A DNA stretch of 64,000 nucleotides from Bactericera cockerelli (taxonomy: Eukaryota > Arthropoda > Insecta > Hemiptera > Triozidae), in assembly GCA_024516035.1 (NCBI GenBank), contig CM044964.1:27808717-27872716 (forward strand), in the 5' to 3' direction. Shown one piece after another: positions 18,865-32,000 of this stretch. The translations under genes and the position numbers were made by a program. The notes beneath the pieces are model-generated. The model ran no database searches and was not told the DNA's origin. It saw nothing but the letters and a program-made list of their open reading frames with translations. Within the stretch, counting starts at the first letter, position 1. The number at the start of each line of letters is the position of its first letter.

Positions 18865-19923
18865 GGTTGTTGGAAAAGAAGACTGATTACTCTTGTAATA
18901 ACTGATAAATCACCATAATTAATTTATTAGAGATAAATTTGGTACTTTCATGGAAAATCACCATTCCTGGCACAATCAAATCTTGAACTTTCAAAATTGA
19001 AAGGTAAAAAGGCGCTAGAATTTTTTGTTGATGTTGATCGTTTTTAAGCGTATTTGAGACTACCAAGGAGGTTAGGAAATGAGCGGATTTCAGAAAGTGA
19101 AGCAAAGGGCAGGTGTAAAAATACGCCTTCATGATATTTTTTTGTAGGTACATACATAGCGTGTAGTACATACATAGCGTGTAAATTAATACACGCTATG
19201 GTACATATTTCAATTTTGAATGATTTTAATCAGGATTAAAATTATTATAGTATTTGGACTATTTGGTATGAAAATAAATAAATTTTTAACAGACTCTGAA
19301 ATATGCGTGTATATTATGCAGAAACGAGTTTTCGTCGATTAACATTATAGATTTAATCAACGTGTGTTGAATGAACCCTGTAATGTTAGATACTTTTGGC
19401 AAGTAAAAGTAGCGTTACCTTAGCCAATGTTAGCAAACAAAATGACCGTCATGTAGCGCTAATTTTTATTGTAAAAACTGCCGAACACTTCGAACAGTTC
19501 CTAATTTTACTTGTCAAAAGTCTCTAATGTATATAGGACACTTTCCCTTTCATAAACAGCTGATCGTTTTCGAGGTTATCAACTTTCAAAAAAATTATGT
19601 GTATGTATATTTATGTAGTGTGTAGTTTTGTATATCAAGTTGATAGATGATACCGAGGTATGGTTCCTAAAAGTTCATGCTGACAGTCGCTCCTACCAGA
19701 AGGATTGAAGGACCTTTATCCTAGCTAACCCAAATGTCTTGTGCTTTTGATTTGAACAGTCGTCCGTGTCTAGAACTTTTCGACGGCAAATTCACCATGG
19801 AAATGTTGCGATTGAACTACATTTTAATATTCAATTAGAGGTGAAATCTTCTTCTCTAGATGGTTATCTGTGATCACAAATTGAAAGTTCTTCTACCTCT
19901 TTTGAATCGTGACAGATTACACC
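18865..19923. promoter_or_regulatory. Divergent promoter region, condensin / mitoferrin
   Basis: 1.06 kb between two start codons facing away from each other. No SINE in it. A perfect inverted repeat catagcgtgta (19073-shifted copy at 19173-19183) / tacacgctatg (19190-19200) with a 6-nt loop is present, plus a second imperfect pair, cttttggcaagtaaaa near 19395 and ttttacttgtcaaaag near 19506. No TATA box was assigned. Confidence 0.6.
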
Positions 19924-20040
19924 ATGAATTTTGAGGATTATGAGTCTTTACCCACGAATAACGTCCAGTCCCATATGGTTGCTGGGGCAGCAGCAGGAGT
20001 TATGGAGCATTGCGTTATGTATCCTCTGGACTCAGTCAAG
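19924..20040 (+). CDS. mfrn: Mitoferrin first exon 1a
   Basis: 39 codons from [23 protein letters not shown] then [19 protein letters not shown], donor GTAAGA, phase 0. An in-frame TGA at 19903 fixes the start. Encodes a short N-terminus and helix 1 with the first PX[DE]XX[K] motif. Served by the divergent promoter. Confidence 0.9.
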
Positions 20041-23000
20041 GTAAGAGATCATGAATTTTTTTAAAAAAATAAACCATTTATTTGGTATCAGCTCTCAACA
20101 GCATGTATCTTTTTCATTAGCAACAGAATAAGTTGTTTGTCAGCGTAAAAAAAAAAACATAAATGGCTTTAGATTACATAACAACCCAAAATAATCCATG
20201 TAGTGATAGTAGGTATCTGATAAAGATAACTTTGAAATGCCAAGTTTTTAGGTTAAACTACCATAACCCTGACCTACCTATTCTATTCACCCATTCATCC
20301 TTGAAATATGCAAAAAATTGACTATTCAATGTGTCTGGCACATCTAGGTTATTTGTTTTGGAAAAAAAAATGAACAGTTGCTATTGTATCATAGTTGAAT
20401 TTTATGATGTATTTTGAAACAGAACTATACTATCATAATTTATATGTTTTTCGTATCTGATTGGATGAAAAATTAAAACGGTTTGTTCAAAAATAACTGA
20501 GTCTCTGAGCTGTTTGGAGAGCTGTTAAGGTGTCTGTATAAATTTGCATATCGAACAAATAATATGTCATGATTGTCTATTTTTATACGTTTCAAAAACA
20601 CTTAATAAAATTCAACACATAATAAGTTTTAAATTGTTTTTTTTTCTACTCTTTAAACATGTACCATCGATCAGTTTTCAAATTCAAAAGCTGAGAGTTT
20701 GAAGACCATTTGACATATTGGGGGTGAAGTTTGCACGAAAATTTAAGTCTTATTTGTTATGTTTTTGTTATTTTTTGTGATAACAAATTTGATTCCATCA
20801 GCACTTTCTTGTTATTGTTGCAACTGTGGTCTCATTCTGTTGACCCAGAATGAGGTGAAAAGAATCAGACTTTTGTATGTTTGATATGTTATAGCTTGGT
20901 CCAGAGTGAATCACTTCTAAAAAATTAACAAAATGAGATCAAACTTGACTAAATTAGACTATTTAACAAAATGTAAAAAAAAAAGAATATAATTGTAAAT
21001 TTTAATGTCCATAAAAGGGCTAAAGAATTCTTTTGAGTTAACTGGATTTTTGACACATCAGGATTATGAGTTAGCAAGATTCTACTGGATATATATTTTG
21101 TTTGTTGTTTAACATGTCTTTAGCATCTAGGTCATTCTGTACCATGTGAGAGGCTTGGATTGGATTATCACAGGAAATTAAAAATACACAAATGTATAAA
21201 TTTACAAGTTCACCATGACTTGGTAAACTTTTCTATACCACAGGCCTTGCTGCAACAGAGCTAGCATATTAAAAAATTAATTCACTCAAATAAAGTCATC
21301 TGAATAGAAAACTTCAGAAAAAATACTCTTACATACAAATTTTTAATTTAAATAAAACACTATCATTAATAATGAAAATATTAATCATATTTACGAGAGC
21401 AATTGTTGAGTTTGCTGTTGTACTTAATTTATTCAATAGAATGAATAAAGCTTAGAAGAAGTATATTTAACTGAAGTATATTATTGACGTTGTATCACAT
21501 AAAAAAAAATTGAATTTTGAAAATAAGATAACTTAATAACACACTTTCTGCTTGAATGCTAGAAAATAATTGTTTTTTTTTTGTGCTTGCTTCAAAAAAT
21601 ACATTTTGAATTCAAAATCCATTGGCTAGATGTCATTTCTACATTGCTCTAAATAAATCAGGTATTGTAGTGACAAGTGTGTTGACATTATGAGTTGATG
21701 TAGGTAAATATTTGTTATCAGTTCTAATCGAGATACCTGGGAATTTAGTTCCTGAGTGATTTCAATCACAATCACAAAACAAGATAAAGCTTAGTCTATG
21801 TAGGTATTTGTATTAGGTACCTGTTCCCATGTATCATTTTTCAATGAATTTTTCCTCAATTAGGTAGGTTGGTACTTCTTATCTAATTGTTACGAGTTCA
21901 GAGTAGTGATGAATTCAAAATAATGTGTAAAAATCAACTGCAAGTGTTCAACTGAGAAATAGTATGGTAATTTTAGGTACAGATAGACAGTTGTGGCCAG
22001 TGATTTAAAAAAGTTAGAACTGGAATGTTTTTCAGAAAATAATTAACATGTTTTATTTCCTAAGAATAACTAACAGTGTACCTACTTGCTCATCAAATAT
22101 TTTAAAATCTTTTGTGGAATCAAATTTAAACTTGATACAATATATTTATTATGTTTTTTAAATAAATCAAATAATTACTTAAATTTACAACAACATAAAA
22201 ATCCAATAATTACCAGGAGTTATTACACCATTGAATAATTATAAAGTTCTGTCCTGAAAAATGGACAGTACTAACAATGATGCAATAAAAGGTGATAAAG
22301 AATCTATTGTGCTTAAAACAAATCAAAACAACCCATCATCAGATAGTTATAATCGCCCGATTGCTCAAAGTGTTTCTGTAGATGACTATGAGAGTTTACC
22401 CTCAGATAAACTCAGCCACATCATGCTGGCCGGAGCCTCTGCGGGGATCATGGAGCATTGTATCATGTTCCCTTTTGACACAGTCAAGGTGTGTAATTCT
22501 TTGTTTTTTATTTGATCAGATTAAAAAAAAAGGTAAGATGAAAATTTACCCCTAAAAATAGATTATTTAAAAATGTATGGCATGAATAAACATAATGGAT
22601 CACTTGTACCTAACTTACTTCAAAGAAATTTATAATATTAGAATTCAAAAATATTTTTTGTTGGATCTATTGAAAGAGTTCATTGTGAGGATTTCCATGG
22701 TACTTTCTTATTTATTTTTCCAAGCCTTGTTGAATTTTAATTTTTTTGTTGTTGTAATTTCTGAATACACAAAAAGATTCCTGACAAAATTTAAAAGGTA
22801 CTATAATTTGAGCAAAAAAGGTGTCAGAAGACCAGAACATGAGATGAATTTTTTGGTAGAAAAAAACCCCATAAGAACGTGTAGACTAAAAATTCAACTT
22901 GGTACATGATGTCATATATACATTTGCAAAATACAATTTAAAAAAGCTTTTAAAGGTTTTTCGCGTTTGCTTTTTGTGGTTCTGATGGCAGAAATGGATT

Positions 23001-26000
23001 TTTCTGTTATATTCACCATACAATCAGTCATTCACTATTTTTTTCCATTTGAAAGTGATTCATTAGAGTAATTTTTAAGTTTATAAATTTCATCTTGCCT
23101 TTTTTGTGCTTTAAATCACCCAAGAGTCCATTTTCACACTCTCCACCATGTATCTCGTGACATAAATCTTAGCTCACTGCATTATTTTTACAATGAACTT
23201 TTTTCAATGAGACCGGTAGAACAGTATGCAACATGATACTCCATTCCGTTGAAGATTTTAAAGTTTGTCCTCCATTCCACCCTGAATTGGACATTATTTA
23301 TTATTTATTAATACCAACAAAAAAAAAAATCAATTCCCCAAAAATAAGGGTTACCTAAATAAATAAAAAATTGACGTAGTTTTCAAGAAAGTCTGGGTGA
23401 GACTTTATATACAGTATGTACAATATGTACATAGTACACCCTGTACATAATACGTACTAGACAGCTGTTTCAAGGTAATTGGCTCTCATCAAACCACTAG
23501 CTGTTTAACTCGTGCTTCGCTACGGTCGGTACCTACTAGGAAGTTTGTGAAAGGCTGCCGTCCTAATTGGAATATTAAAAAAATGTCTTTTCTTGCACAT
23601 TTTAAACATTTATTATTATTATTATTATTATATCATGTTTCATTAGAAGGACATAAATAATAAAAAGAAAATAATAATGTCCTAACTAAAGGGCGGGGTT
23701 ATTGACTGCGGCAATCTCTTCCACCCAACCCTTTTGGGTGGAAGAATGAACTTATATACAAAATTTTAACCAGCGGAAATCTAGTGGTACGGATAAACAG
23801 TGATGAAAAGGGTATGTATGGCCTTTTTTCATCGTGATTGGCGTAATCATAGGCAAAAATAAGATATTAGGTTATTACAGATACGAAAAAGTGCTATAAT
23901 TCTGCGCTACCCACTAAAATTATGATATAATAGAAAGAAACACATTTATTTTGTCCCGGTAGCTCAGTGGTAAAGGCCGGGCACTCTGTGAATCCAGAGA
24001 TTCCAGAGGTCGTGGGTTCGAAACCCAGGCGGAACATGACAAGTTATCCTCCCATTTGGGATTTTTACCACATAATATAATACGTCTTGAGGTTACTGCT
24101 GGAATAATTGGACTTCAATAATCCTAATCGGGCAATTTTATTAGGGCGATGTCACCACTAAGTGCAACACAAATATATGTATCTATTTTCAAAGGTAAAA
24201 CATTTCTTCGAACTCACTACCCAGAGGAAGCGTGCCTCGGCGATGTTATATATAATTATACAATAATTCCGTTTCCGTGAGATGGGTACTGATACCGTAA
24301 TTGAGGCAATATTATTATTATTTTTTTTTTTTGTGTGGAACTTCTCTACTGTATATATATTTTATTAGACATAAAAAACATTTTTTTTTATTATTTATTT
24401 TCATTTTATTATTGATGAGTAGTTTTACAATATACCTACAATGATGACACAGTCTGATGAATGATGCTAAATCCTTTATAATCTCGTGTTTTCGCCTTTA
24501 TCGACCCATATTCGTAAGAAAACAGAAGTAGCAAATGCTCACCCGACCTTGAGCAGAGCTGTAGACATCATTATGAGTAGACATCAGTTGTTATACTTAT
24601 TATGTATGCACGCGTGTAGTACAGATACATATTCTGCGAATGGGTCACATGCACCTATTTTTTTATAGTTCGTTCTATCATTCTATGGGAAGAGTCCATC
24701 GTACGGATTTTCATGGTTCTTTTTTTTTCAGAGCCTAGGAACCTTGTTAAATTTTACGTCAAACAGTGGAAATTTTAAAATCATTTTTTGTAAGTTCTGA
24801 ATACACAATTAAATTTCTGACAATATTTTAAAGGGATTTTATTATGAGAGATAAAGATGTCCGAAGCCCAGAACACGATGAAATCTTGGGTTAAAAAAAA
24901 AGCCCCATAAGAACCCCATAACTTCTGGTTTGCTCAGTAAGAAGCAACGTATGGAGTAGTTTCTCATAGATATTAGCATGATATTGGCTGAGTTTTGTAT
25001 CAAAAACAGCAATAGAAATGAACCGACCTCTGAAACGAACTCAGTCAGTAGCTTGATCGATAAGGCGGCGGACTTGTAACCTGGAAGTCGGTGGTTCAAG
25101 TCCCGGTTTCAGCGTAGATTTAGTAACGCGAGTTTGAGTAGTTGTGATATGGCGAAAGTGATTCACACTAATATGAGAATTTTAACAGTAAGAGAAATGA
25201 AAATGAGGCTAAATTTTGTGTCTCAGAATTACCCCACACGATTTGGGCAATTGTGAGACAATCTGAGATAATTGTAAAGCCCCGTCCTCACCGATGTTAA
25301 GCGTGGCGATCAACATATTGATCGACAACACCAGTGTGGACGGGGCTTTACAGAGAACACGATGGGATAAATATGAGCCATATTTGTCTTGAAAATACCT
25401 TTCTAGGAGGAACTCTGAGACAATTACCATAGAATCAGTCACTCAGTTTTTTCCCCCCCCATTTGCAAGTGATTCATCGTTATGATTAATCTTGGCCATC
25501 CCGCCGCTTGTTGTCCAATATCTTGAAGATTATGAACCATACAGATATTATGTATGAGTCACCGTGGCAGAGTGAGTTAGCGCACTAGGCTTACCACGCA
25601 CGGAGACCTGGGTTCGATCCCCAGCGGGGCAGGAGTTTTTCTGCTCTGTACTTTGATGTTCGGGGTCCACTCATACGTCGCGTCGTGAGGAAAAATGAGT
25701 AGCTGCTTTGATGTGAAACAGCGACCAGTGGTGGAATCATATACAAAAAAATAAAATAATACAAGATATCGTATAGGGTCAGGTCACTATACTTGAATCT
25801 GGTGATCCAAGTAGCGATCCAAGGTAAGGGGGTGGGGAAAACATGAGTTTTCGTCTTCTTTTTCTACTTTATCTGTTCCTACACCTACTTGGGGTCGGCA
25901 TCGTTCAACCTCATGGTTGAAGTTGGTTTGGTCTTGGCACATTTTCACGGCTGGATGCCCTTCCTAACTCCAACGATTCTATTTCATTTAACGTCCTTGA

Positions 26001-29000
26001 TTAGGACGGGGGTTTTACACTTCATTCGCTGGAAATCGCACCAGCTACCCACATTAAACTCACCCAGCCTGGGTAGAGCCGGAAATGCCAGCTTTACGTG
26101 TTCGGAGGAACAGAATTTTCTGTGTGAAAAGTCTGCGCCGACCGGGAATCGATATTGTCAATTGTTAGTATTTTAATTAGTCGATTCATATTAGCCGATT
26201 AGTAATAATTTCGATTATTATTATTGTGTAGCAGGTAGCTACGTGCAGTAAGAGGTTTAGTCTAAATTTTAAGATAACCTCTGAATTCGCCACATAGCAC
26301 TAGGATTTGGAGTATCCGGTCTTATTAGTATTTATTACTTCCGAGAAATTTCTAATATTAGAAATCGGAATATGCGTATTAGTGTTTGACACAGTCCATT
26401 TGTAATTATTTTTTAATAAAATATAAATGAGCTCTGAACAAAATCCGAAATTTTGGACAAAGAAGTCTAAAAAAAGGTCCACGACTTGCCGATAGAAGAA
26501 TTTTTTGTAGAATCTAGAGTGTAGGAAAAATGGTCTTAATTTGAAGAGTATCGGTTGAGAAATTTTGTGAATACGAGTGATTCAGCAAAAAATCTGTGAT
26601 TTTAGTGATAATAAAAGTTGAAACTTTTGATTACAATTCACGAGGAAGTATTGTGTCCACAATTGGCTGTGTATTTTCCGCTGCAGTGGTGCGTGATCCA
26701 TCAAGATTATTCTGTTTGTGTTTCAATCTTAATCAGCGGATATTTTGAATGTCGAATTTTTGTAATCCATTAATTATAATTATGTATAAGATAACAATAA
26801 CGTTAAGTGGAAGGAAACCACTAGGTGAGGTTAATGCTCAGCAATTTTTTTTAAAAATAAATTTATTTCAATATCCTAATATCTAATCGTTGCATATATT
26901 TATTATTATTTTTTTTTTTAATTTTTTTTTTTTACATTAAATTGACAAATTGTTCTAATGTACTGTTTTAAGTATTTAAAAAAGAGCAATAAAAATACAG
27001 TCTTATATTGTCTTAATTCCGCCACTGGTCGCTGCTCACATTAAAGCAGCTACTCATTTTTCTTCACGAGATATGAGAGGACCCCGAACATCCAAGTACA
27101 GAGCAGAAAAAATACTGCTCCGCTGGGGATCGAACCCAGGTCGCCATGCGTGCAATGCCCAGCGTGCTAACTCACTCGGCCACGGTGACTATATAGATTT
27201 ATAGATATACATAGGTAGATAATAAAGATATACATAATAATACATAGTTATTAGTTTTTGTCTGATCTGTTATGAATGTTATGATCTAACGCAGACTGGG
27301 AAATCCCTGTACAGTATGTTTAAAAAGTGCAGCAACAGAAAAACGGATTTTGAACGATTTGAAGCTGGAAACTGAACAGTACAGTGTGTTTGTAAAATCC
27401 AGGAACCTAGGAAGATTATGTCAAATCGACGCTTGTGGTCTGTGTTGTAGTTACTTCTAGCCTATCCCATGGATTGCCTACATTATAAGTCAGCTCTTAG
27501 CTTAGGGGAATTATATGATGTAAAAAAAAAACCAAAAAAACAATTTATATTATTATCTATCAAAAAAAAAAAAAAAAAATCTGATGGGCGAGAAGTGACA
27601 CAATACTTTTGTCGGCTCGGGGGATCGAACCCGGGACCTTCTGCATGGCAAGCAAGTGCTTAACCACTGAGCTTATTTTAAAGCAGAATTAAAGTTTAGT
27701 TGAGATAAACCTGACTTTTTTAAATTTGGGTTTAACATCGCTTTTAACTGGATGGTAATAACTAACAAAATATGACGTTTAATTATGTGACCAGTGTGAC
27801 CTGGTTGTACGAAGTTTCAGTCGAACCCTTTGAATTACCTCTGCGACCTACTTAGATTTATTGTGACCAGTTGATTCTATTTGGTTTTTTGACGTCCTGA
27901 TTTAAGAGAGATAGTCAGGACGGGGGTTTTACCCTCCATTCGCTGGGAATCGTACCAGCTACCCACCTTAACCTCCTGGCCTGGGTAGTGCCGGAAATGC
28001 CAGCCTCACGTGTTCGAAGGGAACAAAGTTTTCTGTTCAAAAAGTCTGCTACAACCGGGAATCGAACTCGGGATCTCTGGACTACGGACAGTAGTCAGAA
28101 CCGTTGCGCCACGGAGGCTGGCTCCGTAATTTGTAAACTTACCGAGGAAGAAAGATGGCCGCGTCATAGTAGCACTGGCCCTGACACTTATGGTAATTTG
28201 CTGACCTGTGGGAAACCCCGCAGTGAGCTATACTTCCATGAATGCCTCTGCTGTTTGTGTAGGCAATTGGTCGAATAAAAGTTTTTCACGAGAGCACACG
28301 ATTAGTCCCGGTAGCTCAGTGGTAAAGGCGGCACTCTGTGAATCCAGATATTCCAGAGGGCGCGGGTTCGAAACCCAGCCGGGACATGACAAGTTATCCT
28401 TCCAATTGGATTTTTACCACATAATAATACGTGTTGAGGCTGGAATAATGGGACTAAATAGTCCCAATCGTACAGTATAAATAAGGCGATATTATTATTT
28501 TTATTAGCTCAGTGGTAAAGATACCCTCTATCCGATACAGTCGAACCTATGGATATAAGAGCATCGTACCAGCTACCCTCATTAACTTCACCCAGCCTGG
28601 TCAGGGCCGGAAACAACAGAGCTAATTTATTTATTTACACTTTATTAATAGGACATATTATAGACAACACATACAGGGTGATCGAAACCACCCAGCCACT
28701 ATCTTTTTCTCGAGAACGGTTTGAGATAGGATCTTGAAACAAAAAATTGGTCCCCAATATGAAGTCTGAAGTTTTATGGGAAAATATTTTGAACCTCCGC
28801 CCACCGCCCCTAAGGGCGTTTTGGGGGGGGCACATGTCCGTTTCTCCCGAATTTTAAATGGAATGCATATTTTTTTATTTACATTTGAAACATGCAAAGC
28901 AAGTTAGTAACACTAGTAAAAAGAAAAAAAATATTCCTTGGTTCGAGTCCCGAAAAAACACGGTTTTTAGAAGAAAATAGACCCAGGTTGCGGAAGTCAT

Positions 29001-32000
29001 TACGGGCACCCGGTAAACGTTGTGAATGAACTAAAAATGACAAAAAATAGGTAAAGTTCTCTTCTTTAATTTAATGTACTTGCTTTTATTCTTTAAGAAA
29101 GTCATAGGTCCTTAAATTGGTCATAAACTTTTTTCAGGTTCAAAAGACCAAAAGTCCAGAAATTTAAATTCGACCCCCTATTTTTTTTTCTTTCACATAA
29201 AAGAAGAAAATAATTAGCATACAATGCAAAAAAAATTAGCTCTCTGCGATTTTTTCCCTTAAAATGAGAGACGAATAACGTCTGAAATGCGTTCATTTCC
29301 GTGCGCGTGAGTCATGACACGAGTCCGTGCCTGAAGTTTGTATGTACGATTCAAAAACACTACCCTCGGCTGCAATACATTTCCTGAGTCTGCCAGGATA
29401 GGTGGCATGAACTCTCTCTAGCTCCTCAGGTGTGATGTTGCAGCAGATCCCAATGATGCGCACCTTCATATTTTCCACATCTGTTGGACTACTGGTTTGG
29501 TATTCTAGATCTTTCACCTTTCCTCACAGGTAAAAATCAAGTGAGATCCAGGGTGCTGGGGGTTTGGTCCGCCTCTGCCGATCCATCTCTGAGGGAACAA
29601 TCAATTAAGTTGTTCTCGCACCCTCAGATAATAATGAGGTATAATTTAAACTATTCACTTGATCCTGGGCAGATAGCTCTTAATGCAGAGAGATATGAAA
29701 ATGATGGAAATTACGGGTCCATTTCGCCAGCACCACCACCTTTAAAATGTAATGTTTTTTTTACATGGCTAATTTGTGCTTATTTTGTGCTTCTTTGTGC
29801 TTCAAACCCCGAATTTTGTGCTTCAACGATGAGGGCGCTACGCCCATTTCAATTTGGTGGTGCTGGGGAAACGGTAGAACCACCACTTTCGAAACGTAAT
29901 GTTTTTTTTTACATGGCTAATTTGTGCTTATTTTGTGCTTCTTTGTGCTTCAAACCCCGAATTTTGTGCTTCAACGATAAGGGTGCTACGCCCATTTCAA
30001 TTTGGTGGTGCTGGGGAAACGGTAGAACCACCACTTTCGAAACGTAATGTTTTTTTTACATGGCTAATTTGTGCTTATTTTGTGCTTCTTTGTGCTTCAA
30101 ACCCCGAATTTTGTGCTTCAACGATAAGGGCGCTATTGCGATTTTTCGGAGACCCCCCTCCCCCACACCCATTTCCCCAGCACCACCACTTTTGATTCGT
30201 AATACTTTTTTGATGTCAAATTAATCCTTGAATTTTGTGCTAATTTGTGCTTCAAACCCCGAATTTTGTGCTTCAACGATAAGGGCGCTACGCCCATTCC
30301 ACTTCGGGGGCCCCTGGGGAACCACCAGAACCACCACTTTCGAAACGTAATGTTTTTTTTACATGGCTAATTTGTGCTTATTTTGTGCTTCTTTGTGCTT
30401 CAAACCCCGAATTTTGTGCTTCAACGATAAGGGCGCTACGCCCATTTCAATTTGGTGGTGCTGGGGAAACGGTAGAACCACCACTTTCGAAACGTAATGT
30501 TTTTTTTACATGGCTAATTTGTGCTTATTTTGTGCTTCTTTGTGCTTCAAACCCCGAATTTTGTGCTTCAACAATAAGGGCGCTATTGCTATTTTTCGGA
30601 GACCCCCCTCCCCCACACCCATTTCCCCAGCACCACCACTTTTGATTCGTAATACTTTTTTGATGTCAAATTAATCCTTGTATTTTGTGCTAATTTGTGC
30701 TTCAAACCCCGAATTTTGTGCTCAATTACTTAAGCTACTATAGCCAATACAAATTGCCGTATATTTCCCATACGCATGGAGACAGACAAGTAAGGAGAGG
30801 AAGAACTGAGTAAAAATCACATCGCTGTTATCTCCAATGTTCTACCTTGCAATAGATGACTCATTGTCTCGGAGATAGTTTCAGTGTTGCCGTACCAGGA
30901 ATATTTTAAAATTTCTCCCTTTACAATTATATTATTAAAGGGATTTCTCAGAAATACAGCTAAGAATGAGTTCGATCCAAACTTATTGTCATAGTTATTT
31001 ATGGTGCATAAAAATACCCATGTATTGTGTATAGGTAATTTCATGAGAAGCTTACTGAATGATATATTATTTTATTGAGCCAAGCTTAGTATCCAGTTAA
31101 ACGCTTAGGCGGTGAACTAGTCACATCGGGACGGAGGTTTTACCCTCCATTCGCTTGAAACTCATTAAGTAGCTATTCATATGAACATTACACAGTCTGA
31201 GTGGGCCAGGGAATAGCCGGACTGGTCTCTCATCTGAGTCCTAACCTCACTGGGCGTTGCCTAACATCAGTGAGCCATGACCGAATGGTATTTTCAACAT
31301 GCCATCGATTCTGACATAACAATATTTGTTTATTTTGGTTTAACATCGCTTTCCAACTGCATAGTCATATCACCCTCTATTTTCTCGAAACTCACAAACG
31401 CGCTACTCACATTAACCTCACCCAACTTGAGTGGGGCCGGGAATAGCCAGCATCATGATCGTTTGAGGAGGAATGGTCATCAATCCAACTCCTGGCCTCG
31501 CTAGATATTGCTTAACTTTAATAAGTGACCGACCTCTGTAGCTTGATCGATAAAGCGGCGGACTTGTAACCTGGAGGTCGTTGGTTCAAGTCCCGGTTTC
31601 AGCGCGGATTTAGTAAAGCGAGTTTGAATATCTGTTATATCACGAAAGTGATTAACACAAATGTGAGAACTCAACCTTTATAACTGGAAAAGTACTGGTG
31701 ATTTGAACGTGCCATCGCATCGACGTGACATTATTTTAGTCAAAATATATTGAGATTAAGTTGATTTTAGTTAAGTTTCGATAGGTTCATTTATTTAAGT
31801 GTATTTTCATACAACAAACATCTTCTCCCGACACCTGGTGCCTACCAGGCTCGAGGCATTTCCACGCTGGACTGCTAATGACAGTCGTTGGCTTAAGAAT
31901 GGCTACCAGGGCCGGGGCCCTGGTATCATCACATGTGCGTTGTAACGTATCTGAAATCACGTCTACCAAAGACTTAAACTGCCGAGAAAATGGTTCTAGT

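Noticed and set aside
22595..22909. 104-aa ORF downstream of exon 1b
   Set aside because: AT-rich, overlaps dispersed repeat K, no motif.
27583..27682. A second true tRNA gene
   Set aside because: Box A and B fit, but the S6 SINE body and A-run follow and the same arrangement occurs elsewhere; other SINE heads were rejected for the same reason.
29484..30645. Long ORFs with a repeating hydrophobic 49-residue peptide (and 36649-37659 on the minus strand)
   Set aside because: The repeat length is a multiple of three, so openness is inherited by copying. T-run length changes break the frame between units and there is no consistent start.
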